Positions 1-8,918 of a stretch of 50,736 nt of DNA are shown piece by piece. This stretch comes from Archangium sp. (lineage in GTDB: Bacteria; Myxococcota; Myxococcia; Myxococcales; Myxococcaceae), in assembly GCA_016793585.1 (NCBI GenBank), contig JAEUJR010000849.1, positions 1 through 50,736 on the forward strand, written 5' to 3'. The position numbers and the translations under genes were made by a program. The notes beneath the pieces were generated by a model. It had not been told where the DNA came from. It was given only the letters and a program-made list of their open reading frames with translations, and searched no databases. Every line of letters starts with the position of its first letter. Positions within the stretch are counted from its first letter, which is position 1.

Positions 1-1
1 G

Positions 2-727
2 ACCGTCACGCCGATGATGGCCGAGTTCATCGAGATGTGCGTGAAGGCCAAGCGCAACATCGTCATCTCGGGTGGCACCGGCTCGGGCAAGACCACCACG
101 CTCAACGTCGTCAGCTCGTTCATTCCCGAAGACGAGCGCATCATCACCGTCGAAGACGCCGCCGAGCTGCAGCTGCGCCAGGAGCACTGGGTTCAGCTCG
201 AGTCACGCCCGCCCAACCTCGAAGGCAAGGGCGCGATCACCATTCGAGATCTGGTGAAGAACTGCCTGCGCATGCGCCCCGAGCGCATCGTGGTCGGCGA
301 GTGCCGCTCGGGCGAAGCGCTCGACATGTTGCAGGCCATGAACACGGGCCACGACGGGTCGCTCACCACGCTGCACGCGAACACGCCCCGCGACGCGCTG
401 GCCCGCATGGAGACGCTGGTGCTGATGGCCGGCATGGATCTGCCGGTGAAGGCCATTCGTGAACAGATCGCGTCGGCCGTGCACATGATCATTCAGCAGA
501 CGCGCTTCAACGACGGCAGCCGCCGCATCGCCTACATCACCGAGATCTCGGGCATGGAGGTCGACATCATCACCCTCCAGGACATCTTCTATTTCAAGCA
601 AGAGGGCTTCACCGAAGATGGCCGCGTGCGTGGGCGCTACGTGGCCACCGGCTTCGTGCCCAAGTTCTACGACGAGCTGCAGCGGCGTGGCGTGCCCGTG
701 AACATGGGCATCTTCCGTGAGGAGTGA
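2..727 (+). CDS. CpaF/TadA-family type II/IV secretion ATPase, 5' truncated by the window edge
   Basis: This is the C-terminal part of a hexameric ATPase that powers Tad/Flp pilus or type II/IV secretion assembly at the inner membrane. The reading frame is open from base 2, so the true start lies upstream. The visible part carries Walker A (GGTGSGKT, residues 24-31 of the visible part), a Walker B-like RIVVGECRSGEA, and the family segment SLTTLHANTPRDAL followed by RMETLVLMAG. The last 60 residues form the usual C-terminal domain. An FHA protein gene begins 6 bases after the stop, which is consistent with one operon. CpaF rather than PilB/GspE is inferred from the motif spelling and the lack of a zinc-binding Cys cluster in the visible part. 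Confidence 0.9.
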   Translation, partial: TVTPMMAEFIEMCVKAKRNIVISGGTGSGKTTTLNVVSSFIPEDERIITVEDAAELQLRQEHWVQLESRPPNLEGKGAITIRDLVKNCLRMRPERIVVGECRSGEALDMLQAMNTGHDGSLTTLHANTPRDALARMETLVLMAGMDLPVKAIREQIASAVHMIIQQTRFNDGSRRIAYITEISGMEVDIITLQDIFYFKQEGFTEDGRVRGRYVATGFVPKFYDELQRRGVPVNMGIFREE

Positions 728-733
728 CGAACG

Positions 734-3040
734 ATGCCCACCCTCGTCATCAAGAACCCCGACGGAACGGAGCAGGAGCAGGACTTCGGCGACCAGCTGA
801 CGATCGGTCGCGCCGAGGGCAATGACCTGATCCTCGCCGAGGGGGGCGTGTCGCGAAAACACGCGCGCTTCTTCCTCGAGGGCGACGATCTGATGGTCGA
901 AGACCTCGGCTCGGCCAACGGCACCATCGTCAACGGTGAGCGCATCGAAGCGCCCACGAAGCTCGAGCCTGGCGCGGCCATCGTGCTCGGCGACTACGAG
1001 GCGAGCATCAAGACGGGCTCGAAGGTGCGCCCGAAGGTCGACAAGTCGCAGGCGAAGCCGTCGGGGCGGGCGACCAGTCAGCTGAAGCGGCCGGCGTCGC
1101 TGGCGAAGGCGGGTGAAGGGCGCTCGACGAAGGTGATGCCGGTGGTGAAGCCGCCGTCGTCGCCTGGCGCAAAGCGGCCGTCGCGTGCCGGGTCTTCGGG
1201 GCCCGCCCTGCGTGGCCTCTCGGGCACCGTCACCGGCAAGAGCTTTCCCCTCACGGGCGTGATGGTGGTGGGGCGGGTGGCGGGGGTCGACGTGCGCGTC
1301 GATGACGACTCCGTGAGCCGACGCCACGCCGAGCTCGAGGCCTCAGGTGGCGAGGTCGTGCTGCGCGATCTCGGCAGCGCGAACGGCACGACCGTCAATG
1401 GCAGCCCGATCGCCGAAGACACCACGCTCGCGCCCGGAGACATCATTCAGTTCGGCGTCGTCGAGATGATGTACGAGAACGGTGCCGCGTCAGGCGCCAA
1501 GCCCGCGGTTCGCCCGTCGCGTGGCGGGGCGCGCCCTCGCCGCGGTGCCGTCGACGACGAGCCCGTCGAGGCGCTGGCCACCGAGGCCACCTCGACGATG
1601 GACCCGAAGAAGAAGCGCCTCTTCATCATCGGCGGCGCCGTGCTCTCGCTGCTCTTCGTGGCGGTGTTGGTGAAGGGGCTCACCTCAGACGGTGGTGGCC
1701 CGACGCAGCCCAACACCCCGGGCGTTCCCGGGCCGCCGAAGCCGCCTCCCGACCCCGCTGACGAGATCGAAGAGCTGCTGAAGGTCTGCCGCACCTACGC
1801 CAGCTGTGAAGGCCGGGTCGCCGACTGGGGCAAGGCCGAGGCCGCCTGTTCGCGCATTCTCGACATCGAGCCGATTCACGGGCCCGCCAACGACCTGATG
1901 AAGCGCATCAAGTACGAGCGCGCCGCCGAAGACGCCTTCCTCAAGGGCAAAGACCTGGCCGCTTCTGGCCGGCTCGAAGAGGCGCTCGACTCGTTCGCGA
2001 AGGTGAAGCCCTTCTCGAAGGAGCTCGTCGGGTGCTTCTTCCTCGACACGCTCTCGGCGGCGAAGCCGGTCGTCGAAGAGGTGAAGAAGGCGACCGCCGC
2101 GGAGTGCAAGACCTACGCGTCGAACGCGCGCTGGGAGAACGCGCTCAAGCGGTGTGAGGTCTACATGCGGCTCGCCTGCCAATCGATGACGCCCGACGAG
2201 CTCGACCCGCCGTACCCGCTCAAGGTGAAGCTCGACGGGCCGGTCGGCAAGAACGACTGGCGCCCGAAAGACCCGAACCACATCAACTTCCGCAAGGCGC
2301 GCGAGAAGCTGCGGCCGGGTGACGCCCCGTGGAAGTGCCCCGACATTCCCGCGTTCCGCCCGCCTGCGCCGCCGCCCGACCCGAGCAAGATCGCGCTCCA
2401 GGAGTTCAAGGAGCGCTACAAGGAAGAGGCCATGGGCCGCTCCCTGATGCTCTATTACCAGGGCGCCTTCGCAGAGGCCCCGGTGCCGCTGCAGAAGCTG
2501 ATCGAGAACGTCAACAAGGCCCAGGTGCACGACGAGGCGAAGGCGCTGCTGCTCGACGTCACCAACGCGATCTCGTTCTTCAAGACCGGTCAGACCGAGC
2601 TCTCGAACGATCGGCCCGAGAAGGCCGAAGAGCCGATGCGCAAGGCGCTGGCGCTCGACGAGAAGCTGGTGCTGGGTGAGAAGTTCGGAAAGCTGAAAGA
2701 CGACGAGAAGCGCAAGGCGCTCGAGAACCGGTCGTCCTTCGTGCGCAAGGGCATCATCGAGGGCATGTCGAGCACCTGCTACCTGAAGGGGAAGACGCAG
2801 GCCGACAAGAAGGACTTTCGGGCCGCCTGCAAGGTCTGGAAGCTGGGCCTCTCGTTCTCGCGCGCGAACGCCGACCTGCTCAAGGCCGGCTACTTCTGCA
2901 CGCAGCGCGCGAAGGAGGCGCTCGACAAGGCGATGAACTCGGGTTCGTGCGAGCAGCTCAAGGCCGTGCTCGATCTCGCGGTCGACGGTGACGGCTACCG
3001 CGAGCAGGTGCAGGAGATGCTCGATCAGAGCTGCAAGTAG
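734..3040 (+). CDS. Double FHA-domain protein with one membrane span and a repeat-rich C-terminal half
   Basis: The product is 768 residues. An N-terminal FHA domain (about residues 1-95) shows GRAEGNDL, SRKHARF and GSANGTIVNG. A second FHA domain (about 158-252) shows VGRVAGVDV, SRRHAEL and GSANGTTVNG. Both therefore keep the phosphothreonine-binding Arg, Ser, His and Asn positions. A basic KKKR run precedes a hydrophobic span at about 294-312, then a Pro-rich linker and about 430 residues of charged helical sequence with TPR-like character. FHA domains bind phosphothreonine peptides, so it probably links Ser/Thr kinase signalling to the secretion ATPase encoded just upstream (6-base gap). 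That link is inferred from position. The C-terminal half is not recognised as a named family. Confidence 0.85.
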   Translation: MPTLVIKNPDGTEQEQDFGDQLTIGRAEGNDLILAEGGVSRKHARFFLEGDDLMVEDLGSANGTIVNGERIEAPTKLEPGAAIVLGDYEASIKTGSKVRPKVDKSQAKPSGRATSQLKRPASLAKAGEGRSTKVMPVVKPPSSPGAKRPSRAGSSGPALRGLSGTVTGKSFPLTGVMVVGRVAGVDVRVDDDSVSRRHAELEASGGEVVLRDLGSANGTTVNGSPIAEDTTLAPGDIIQFGVVEMMYENGAASGAKPAVRPSRGGARPRRGAVDDEPVEALATEATSTMDPKKKRLFIIGGAVLSLLFVAVLVKGLTSDGGGPTQPNTPGVPGPPKPPPDPADEIEELLKVCRTYASCEGRVADWGKAEAACSRILDIEPIHGPANDLMKRIKYERAAEDAFLKGKDLAASGRLEEALDSFAKVKPFSKELVGCFFLDTLSAAKPVVEEVKKATAAECKTYASNARWENALKRCEVYMRLACQSMTPDELDPPYPLKVKLDGPVGKNDWRPKDPNHINFRKAREKLRPGDAPWKCPDIPAFRPPAPPPDPSKIALQEFKERYKEEAMGRSLMLYYQGAFAEAPVPLQKLIENVNKAQVHDEAKALLLDVTNAISFFKTGQTELSNDRPEKAEEPMRKALALDEKLVLGEKFGKLKDDEKRKALENRSSFVRKGIIEGMSSTCYLKGKTQADKKDFRAACKVWKLGLSFSRANADLLKAGYFCTQRAKEALDKAMNSGSCEQLKAVLDLAVDGDGYREQVQEMLDQSCK

Positions 3041-3054
3041 GCTACGAGCGCGGC

Positions 3055-5775
3055 ATGGCCGTTCAGGGTGATCTCTTCGCGGCAGCCCCGCCTCCGCCGC
3101 CTCCGAAACCGTCGTCGACGCCCGAGGCTCCCGAGCCGCCGAAGGGCCCGCCGACGCTCACGCTCATCGACGCCTCGGGCTTCGTCTTTCGAGCGTACCA
3201 CGCGCTGCCGCCCCTCACGACGTCGAAGGGCCTGCCGACGCACGCGGTGCTGGGCTTCACGCGCATGCTGCTCAAGTTGCTGCGTGAGCGCCGGCCGACC
3301 CACCTTGCGCTCTGCTTCGACAAGGACAGTCGGCGCGGGCGCCTCGCCATCGACCCCAACTACAAGGCCAACCGCGAAGCGCCGCCGCCCGATCTCTCGC
3401 AGCAGTTCGACCTGATTCGACGGGTCGCCGCGACGCTCGACGTGCCCATTCTCGAGGTGCCCGGCTGGGAAGCCGACGACGTGATCGCGACGCTGGTGAA
3501 GCGCGCCCGCAGCCAGGGCATGGCCACCGAGATCGTCACCAGCGACAAGGACTTCCTGCAGCTGCTCGCGCCGGACGTGTCGATCTACGACCCGATGAAA
3601 GACGCTCCGATCGGCGCGGCCGATGCCCGGGAGCGCTTCGGCGTCGAGCCCTCGCAGATGCGCGAGTACCAGGCGCTGGTGGGTGACGCGATCGACAACG
3701 TGCCGAAGGTGCCAGGCATCGGGCCGAAGACGGCAGCCGAGCTGGTGAAGCGCTTCGGCACCGTCGAGAACCTGATCGCCCACGTCGACGAGATCGAGAA
3801 GCCCAAGCTCAAGGCGTCGATCAAGGAGAACGTCGAGCAGCTGCGCCGTGCGTACCAGCTCGTCTCGTTCCGTGACGATCTCGAGGTCGACGCCGACCCT
3901 TCGGCGCTCGGCGTTCGGCCGATTCACAAGCTCGAGGCGCGCGCGCTCTTCACCGAGCTCGAGTTCTACCGGCTCATCAACGAGATGCCGGCCGCCGACG
4001 CGACGCCGCTCACGCGCGAGGCGACCATCGTTCACGACGCCGCTTCGCTCTCAGCGCTGAAGACGAAGCTCGCGACGGTGAAGCGGCTCTCGGTCATGCC
4101 GCACTACGAAGGTGAGCCCCACACGGCGAACGTGCTGGGGTTCGGGCTCGCGCTGCAGGGCGACGGCGTGTTCTTCGTCGACGTGCGCACGTGCGGCGCT
4201 GCCGAGGTGAGAGACGCGCTCGCCGCCGCGCTCAGTCGCACCGACTGTGAGCTCGCGACCCACGATGCCAAGGGCCTGCTGCACGTCATGCGCCGGCTGG
4301 GGCTCGAGCCGAGGCACGTGTGGGCAGACGTCGAGCTGCTCTCGTACCTGCTCAACCCCTCGCGCAAGGAGCACGCGCTGACCGATCTCGCGCGCGAACG
4401 GCTGCGTCAGGAGCTGCCCACCGTCGCCTCGTTGCTCGGCGGGCGTGATCACGTGGTGGTGACGCAGTTGAGCGCAGGGCAGGTGGCTCCGGCGCTCGGG
4501 GCGGCCGCCGACGCCATCGGACGCCTCGCGGAAGATCTGTGGACCGAGATCGAAGGCGTGGGCCTGGCCGCCGTGGCGAAGGAGCTCGAGTTTCCCCTCA
4601 TCGCGATTCTCGCGCGCATGGAGCAGGCCGGCGTGCTCATCGATCGCGACGCGCTCGAGGAGATCTCGGCCCAGGTCGACGCCTCGTGTGAGCAGCTGCT
4701 GCAGGAGGTCTACAAACACGCGGGCCGCGAGTTCAACGTCGGCTCGCCGCCCCAGCTCGCGCAGGTGCTCTTCGAAGAGCTCAAGCTGCCCGTGCTCAAG
4801 CGGAACAAGACCGGGCCGTCGACCGATCACGAGGTGCTCGAGAAGCTGGCCGAAGAGCACCCGCTGCCGAACGCGATCATCGAGTACCGCAACGTCGCCA
4901 AGCTCAAGAGCACCTACCTCGACACGTTGCCCACGCTCATCGGCGCCGATGGCCGTGTGCGCACCACCTTCCACCAGGCGGCGACCGCGACGGGCCGACT
5001 CTCGTCGACGAACCCGAACCTGCAGAACATTCCGATTCGCACCGAGCTGGGGAAACAGATTCGGCGCGCCTTCGTCGCGGCGCCAGGCCACGTGCTCGTC
5101 TCGGCCGACTACTCGCAGGTCGAGCTGCGAATTCTCGCGCACATGGCGCACGACGACGGGCTGGTGAAGGCCTTCGCCGAAGCCGCCGACGTGCACGTGC
5201 GCACGGCCGCCGAGGTGTTCCAGGTGCCCGAGGCCGAGGTGACCGGCGAACAACGCCGCGCCGCGAAGATGGTGAACTACGGCATCGCCTACGGCCTGTC
5301 ACCGCACGGCCTCTCTGCGCGTCTGCGCATTCCCGTCGAAGAGGCGAAGTCGATCATCGATCGCTACTTCGCGCGCTTCCCCGGCATCGCGCAGTACATC
5401 GACGAGACCGTGCTGAAGGTGAAGAAGACGGGCTACGTCGAGAGCCTCTTCGGCCGCCGCCGCTACATGCCCGAGATCGTCAGCCGCAACCGGTCGATCG
5501 CCATGGCCGCCGAGCGCGCCGCGATCAACATGCCCATTCAGGCCACCGCCGCCGATCTCGTGAAGCGCGCCATGCTCGAGATGGACAAACGCCTCGTCGG
5601 CTTCAGGAGCCGCATGCTGCTGCAGGTGCACGACGAGCTGCTCTTCGAGGTGCCCGACGACGAGCTCTCGGCCATCGAGCCGCTCGTGCGTGAGGTCATG
5701 ACGAAGGCGGCCGAGCTGCGTGTGCCGCTGCTCGTCGACGTGGGCCACGGGCTGTCGTGGGCGGCTGCGCACTGA
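3055..5775 (+). CDS. polA: DNA polymerase I
   Basis: This family A polymerase of 906 residues acts in Okazaki fragment processing and excision repair. After a Pro-rich leader of about 35 residues comes the 5'-3' exonuclease domain, with its acidic residues present (LIDASGFVFRAYHAL, CFDKDS, EADDVIATL, TSDKDFLQL, GDAIDNVPKVPGIGPKTA). The polymerase domain has motif A (SADYSQVELRI), motif B (RRAAKMVNYGIAYG) and motif C (QVHDELLFE). The middle 3'-5' exonuclease domain is the odd part. The segment where E. coli has the DTETD metal-binding motif reads VMPHYEGEP, and the NLKYD motif is replaced by THDAKG, so proofreading is probably absent, as in Taq polymerase. The gene starts 14 bases after the FHA gene. 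Confidence 0.97.
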   Translation: MAVQGDLFAAAPPPPPPKPSSTPEAPEPPKGPPTLTLIDASGFVFRAYHALPPLTTSKGLPTHAVLGFTRMLLKLLRERRPTHLALCFDKDSRRGRLAIDPNYKANREAPPPDLSQQFDLIRRVAATLDVPILEVPGWEADDVIATLVKRARSQGMATEIVTSDKDFLQLLAPDVSIYDPMKDAPIGAADARERFGVEPSQMREYQALVGDAIDNVPKVPGIGPKTAAELVKRFGTVENLIAHVDEIEKPKLKASIKENVEQLRRAYQLVSFRDDLEVDADPSALGVRPIHKLEARALFTELEFYRLINEMPAADATPLTREATIVHDAASLSALKTKLATVKRLSVMPHYEGEPHTANVLGFGLALQGDGVFFVDVRTCGAAEVRDALAAALSRTDCELATHDAKGLLHVMRRLGLEPRHVWADVELLSYLLNPSRKEHALTDLARERLRQELPTVASLLGGRDHVVVTQLSAGQVAPALGAAADAIGRLAEDLWTEIEGVGLAAVAKELEFPLIAILARMEQAGVLIDRDALEEISAQVDASCEQLLQEVYKHAGREFNVGSPPQLAQVLFEELKLPVLKRNKTGPSTDHEVLEKLAEEHPLPNAIIEYRNVAKLKSTYLDTLPTLIGADGRVRTTFHQAATATGRLSSTNPNLQNIPIRTELGKQIRRAFVAAPGHVLVSADYSQVELRILAHMAHDDGLVKAFAEAADVHVRTAAEVFQVPEAEVTGEQRRAAKMVNYGIAYGLSPHGLSARLRIPVEEAKSIIDRYFARFPGIAQYIDETVLKVKKTGYVESLFGRRRYMPEIVSRNRSIAMAAERAAINMPIQATAADLVKRAMLEMDKRLVGFRSRMLLQVHDELLFEVPDDELSAIEPLVREVMTKAAELRVPLLVDVGHGLSWAAAH

Positions 5776-5821
5776 CATTGTGCGTCAGATCGGAAAGACC
5801 CGAGGGTAAGGTGGCCGCCGC

Positions 5822-7612
5822 ATGACGGATCGTACGAGAGTTCGCACCGACCCCGGCGCGTTGGTGAGCGGGTTGGCGGCCAAGTTGAACGAGCTGGAGC
5901 AGGCTGTCTCGCGCCAGAACGAGCGCTTCTCGGCCGTCATCGACGTCGGCACGCAGCTCTCGTCGGCGCGTGACGTCGACGCCCTGCTGCGCACCGTGAT
6001 GGATCGGTTGACCGGCCTGCTCGAGGCCGAAGCGGCGACGCTGTTCATGCACGACGCGAAGACCAACGAGCTCTGGTCGCGGGTGCTCAAGGGCGCCTCG
6101 ATCAAAGAGTTGCGCCTGCCGGTCGACGCCGGCATCGCAGGTCACGTGTTTCGCTCGGGCAAGACGCTGCTGCTCGGAGACGCCTACGCCGACGTGCGCT
6201 TCAACCCCGACATCGATCGCCAGTCGGGCTTTCGCACGCGCTCGATCATCGCTGCGCCGTTGCGGCACGTCAGCGGCAAGGTGCTCGGCGTGCTCGAGGT
6301 GCTGCACCGCAAGGTCGACGCCTTCACCGCCGACGATCGCAGCCTCGTCGAGGGGGTCGCCACCCAGATCGCCGCCGTGTTGGACAACGTGCTACTGCTC
6401 GATCAGCTGCGCGCTCGCAGCGACGAGCTGGCGCAGCGCGTGCGCGAGCTCGATCTGCTGTACGGCCTCGAGCGCGCCGCGTCGTCGAGCGATCAGCACG
6501 TCGATCTGCTCGAGCGCATCCTTCAGACGGCCATCGACTCGGTCGGCGCGAAGGCGGGCAGCATTCTCGTCGCCGAAGAGGAGCGCGACAGCCTCTACTT
6601 CCGCAACACCAAGGGCGAGAAGAGCGACGCGCTGACGTCGGTGCGGCTCAAGACGGGGCAGGGCATCGCCGGCTACGTCGCCATGACGGGGCAGACGGTG
6701 CGCGTCGAGCGCGCCGACGACAGCGAGCACTACGACAAGACCATCGCCCGCAAGCTGGGCGTGGCGATCGGCGCGGTGCTCTGCGTTCCCATTCCGGGTG
6801 ACGAGGGCCGCCTGGGGTCGCTCGAGCTGCTGAACAAGAAGGGTGGGTTCAGCGAGGCCGACGAGCGGCTGGCGGTGCTGTTGGCCGGGCAGATCGGCCG
6901 CGCGTTCGCGTCACGCCAGAGCCGCGAGGAGCAGGAGCGCAAGGCGCGCATGGCGTCGATCGGCCAGATGCTCGCGGGCGTGCTCCACGACCTGCGCACG
7001 CCGCTCACGGTGATCGCCGGGTACGCCGAGATGATGGCCGAAGAGCCGACCGACTCCGCCCGCCGCGAGATGGCGCAGTCGATTCTCGCGCAGCTCGATC
7101 ACGTGGCGGCGATGCAGAAAGAGACGCTCGCCTTCGCGCGTGGCGAGAAGTCGGTGCTGCTGCGCCGCGTCTACCTGCACGTCTTCATGCGTGAACTCGA
7201 GGAGCAGCTGGCCCGCGAGTTCGAGCAGTCGAAGGCCGAGCTGAAGGTCGTGACGACCTACACGGGCGCGGCGCGCTTCGACGAGAACAAGATGAAGCGC
7301 GTGATTCTGAACCTTGCCCGCAACGCCATCGACGCGATGCCCGACGGCGGCAAGTTCACCCTGACCTGCGAGCGCGAAGGAGACGACGTCATCTTCCGCG
7401 CCGCCGACACGGGCAACGGTGTTCCCGAGTCGATCGCCGATCGGCTCTTCGAGAGCTTCGTCACCTCGGGCAAGAAGAACGGCACGGGCCTGGGCCTGGC
7501 GATCGTGAAGAAGATCGTCGAGGAGCACGGCGGCACGATCTCGTTCAAGTCGCGCCCCAGCAAGGGCACGACGTTCGAGGCGCGAATTCCCGCGGGCGTG
7601 CCGGCCGACTAG
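5822..7612 (+). CDS. Cytosolic sensor histidine kinase with two GAF domains
   Basis: The product is 596 residues with no membrane span. Two GAF sensor domains occupy about residues 30-190 and 210-365; both have the hydrophobic pattern ending in GVLEVL or GSLELLNKK followed by F..AD. Then come a dimerisation/phosphoacceptor domain with LHDLRTPLT (His about 389) and an ATP-binding domain with N box NLARNAIDAMP, DTGNGVP, GTGLGLAIVKK and GTTFEARIP. It autophosphorylates and would pass phosphate to an unidentified response regulator; none is adjacent. The signal sensed by the GAF domains cannot be read from sequence. Its TAG stop lies inside a CTAG palindrome shared with the stop of the convergent downstream gene. 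Confidence 0.92.
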   Translation: MTDRTRVRTDPGALVSGLAAKLNELEQAVSRQNERFSAVIDVGTQLSSARDVDALLRTVMDRLTGLLEAEAATLFMHDAKTNELWSRVLKGASIKELRLPVDAGIAGHVFRSGKTLLLGDAYADVRFNPDIDRQSGFRTRSIIAAPLRHVSGKVLGVLEVLHRKVDAFTADDRSLVEGVATQIAAVLDNVLLLDQLRARSDELAQRVRELDLLYGLERAASSSDQHVDLLERILQTAIDSVGAKAGSILVAEEERDSLYFRNTKGEKSDALTSVRLKTGQGIAGYVAMTGQTVRVERADDSEHYDKTIARKLGVAIGAVLCVPIPGDEGRLGSLELLNKKGGFSEADERLAVLLAGQIGRAFASRQSREEQERKARMASIGQMLAGVLHDLRTPLTVIAGYAEMMAEEPTDSARREMAQSILAQLDHVAAMQKETLAFARGEKSVLLRRVYLHVFMRELEEQLAREFEQSKAELKVVTTYTGAARFDENKMKRVILNLARNAIDAMPDGGKFTLTCEREGDDVIFRAADTGNGVPESIADRLFESFVTSGKKNGTGLGLAIVKKIVEEHGGTISFKSRPSKGTTFEARIPAGVPAD

Positions 7613-8841
7613 TCCTGCGCGCGGAAGAGGCGCAGCCCGGGGCGGCCACCCATCTCGAGATAGAAGCCGAACTGGAAGTGCACGGTCTGATCGGTCGCGA
7701 TGAGGCCCGCTGGCGGGTTGGGGAACGGCTGCGCCCGCTCGAAGGCCTTCACCGCTTCGAGATCGAGGAAGTCGAGGCCCGATGACTTCTCGACCCACGC
7801 TTCTTTCAGGTGCCCATCGGGCGTGAGCGTCACCTGCAGCAACGTCTGGCGATCGCGGCCGCCGTAGATCTGCAGGGTCGGGTCGCGCAGGCGCAGCTGG
7901 GCGTTCGGGTTCCAGTGCTGGCCAACCGACTGCTTCACGCGGTTGAAGAACGAGGCGTACTTCCACTCGCGGGTGTTGAGGTACGTGCCCTCGCCTTCAT
8001 CGACGTCTTGCAGGTGATCGTTGGCCGCCGCGCCAGAGACCGAGTCGAGCACCGATGGCGAGGGCAGCAGGTTCACGCCAGCCTCGAGCCCCTTGCGGCC
8101 TTCGCTGCCGTCGGTCTGTGCGCCCACCATGCCCATCTGCAGGTTGAGCCGGTTCGAGTTGCCCTTCATCGCTTCGGTCTCGGTGCGGTTCGCGATGACG
8201 GGCCCGCCCGCGCCGAGGGTGGGGGCCTTGATGGTGAGCTCCGACTGCGCCTTCTGGTTCGGCACTTCGATCGCCATCGCTTTGGGCTGCTCGGTGAGCG
8301 GGCGATCGTCCTGACCGACGCCGTTGTTGCCGCTCTCGATGGCCTGCTCGACGGGGTCGGTGCCCTTCGCGTCGACGGCCTTCGTCGAGGTCCGCTGGGG
8401 CATGGCGTTGCGATAGAACGCGGTCTGCTCCTTCGCGCGCGTCTCTTTCTTCACGCTGTTGTTCGTCTCGGCGGCGAACTTCGCGTCGGGCGAGACCTCA
8501 CCGTTGCCCGGAGCGACGTCGACGACCTGACCCGGAGCCTGCTCGGGCACCTTCTTCTCGACCTTCTTCTTCTCGGGCCGCTCCTTCGCCTTGCTCGCGA
8601 GCGCGGGCGCATCGGGCCCACGGTTCTTCTCGAACTGCGCGGCGGTGAGCGGCCTGAAGGCGACGGGACGAGCGGCGACGCGGCCCTGCCGTTTGAGCGG
8701 TGGCGTGTCCAACTTCAGGTGCGAGAGGAAGAGCAGCACCAGCAACATCACGCCGTGGCCCGCCAGGGCGAACACGAGGGCCAGACCGGCCCGGAGCAGG
8801 TTCGGCTCTTTCGGCGCGTCGTGGCGGGGAACCAACAGCAC
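7609..8841 (-). CDS. TonB-like energy-transduction protein
   Basis: The product is 410 residues from a GTG start. A short basic N-terminus is followed by one membrane span (about residues 17-40, rich in Leu and Val), then a long Pro/Lys-rich disordered region, then a C-terminal domain of about 100 residues with VKQSVGQHWNP, LLQVTLTPDGHLKEAWV, SGLDFLDLEAVKAFERAQPFPNPP and VHFQFGFYLE. That is the fold and spacing of TonB C-terminal domains, which contact outer-membrane transporters. No ExbB/ExbD genes are adjacent; an ExbB/ExbD/ExbD-type trio lies at 44462-46408. The start is chosen on length and on the position of the membrane span, because no clear ribosome binding site is visible. It lies 77 bases downstream of the SpoIID-like gene on the same strand. 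Confidence 0.75.
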   Translation of the reverse strand: MLLVPRHDAPKEPNLLRAGLALVFALAGHGVMLLVLLFLSHLKLDTPPLKRQGRVAARPVAFRPLTAAQFEKNRGPDAPALASKAKERPEKKKVEKKVPEQAPGQVVDVAPGNGEVSPDAKFAAETNNSVKKETRAKEQTAFYRNAMPQRTSTKAVDAKGTDPVEQAIESGNNGVGQDDRPLTEQPKAMAIEVPNQKAQSELTIKAPTLGAGGPVIANRTETEAMKGNSNRLNLQMGMVGAQTDGSEGRKGLEAGVNLLPSPSVLDSVSGAAANDHLQDVDEGEGTYLNTREWKYASFFNRVKQSVGQHWNPNAQLRLRDPTLQIYGGRDRQTLLQVTLTPDGHLKEAWVEKSSGLDFLDLEAVKAFERAQPFPNPPAGLIATDQTVHFQFGFYLEMGGRPGLRLFRAQD

Positions 8842-8918
8842 GGGCTCGAAGCATAACGCTGGCGCGTCGCCACGACAGGGCCCGAAAAGGCAGTGAATTC
8901 AGGCGGGTGGGCTTGGGG

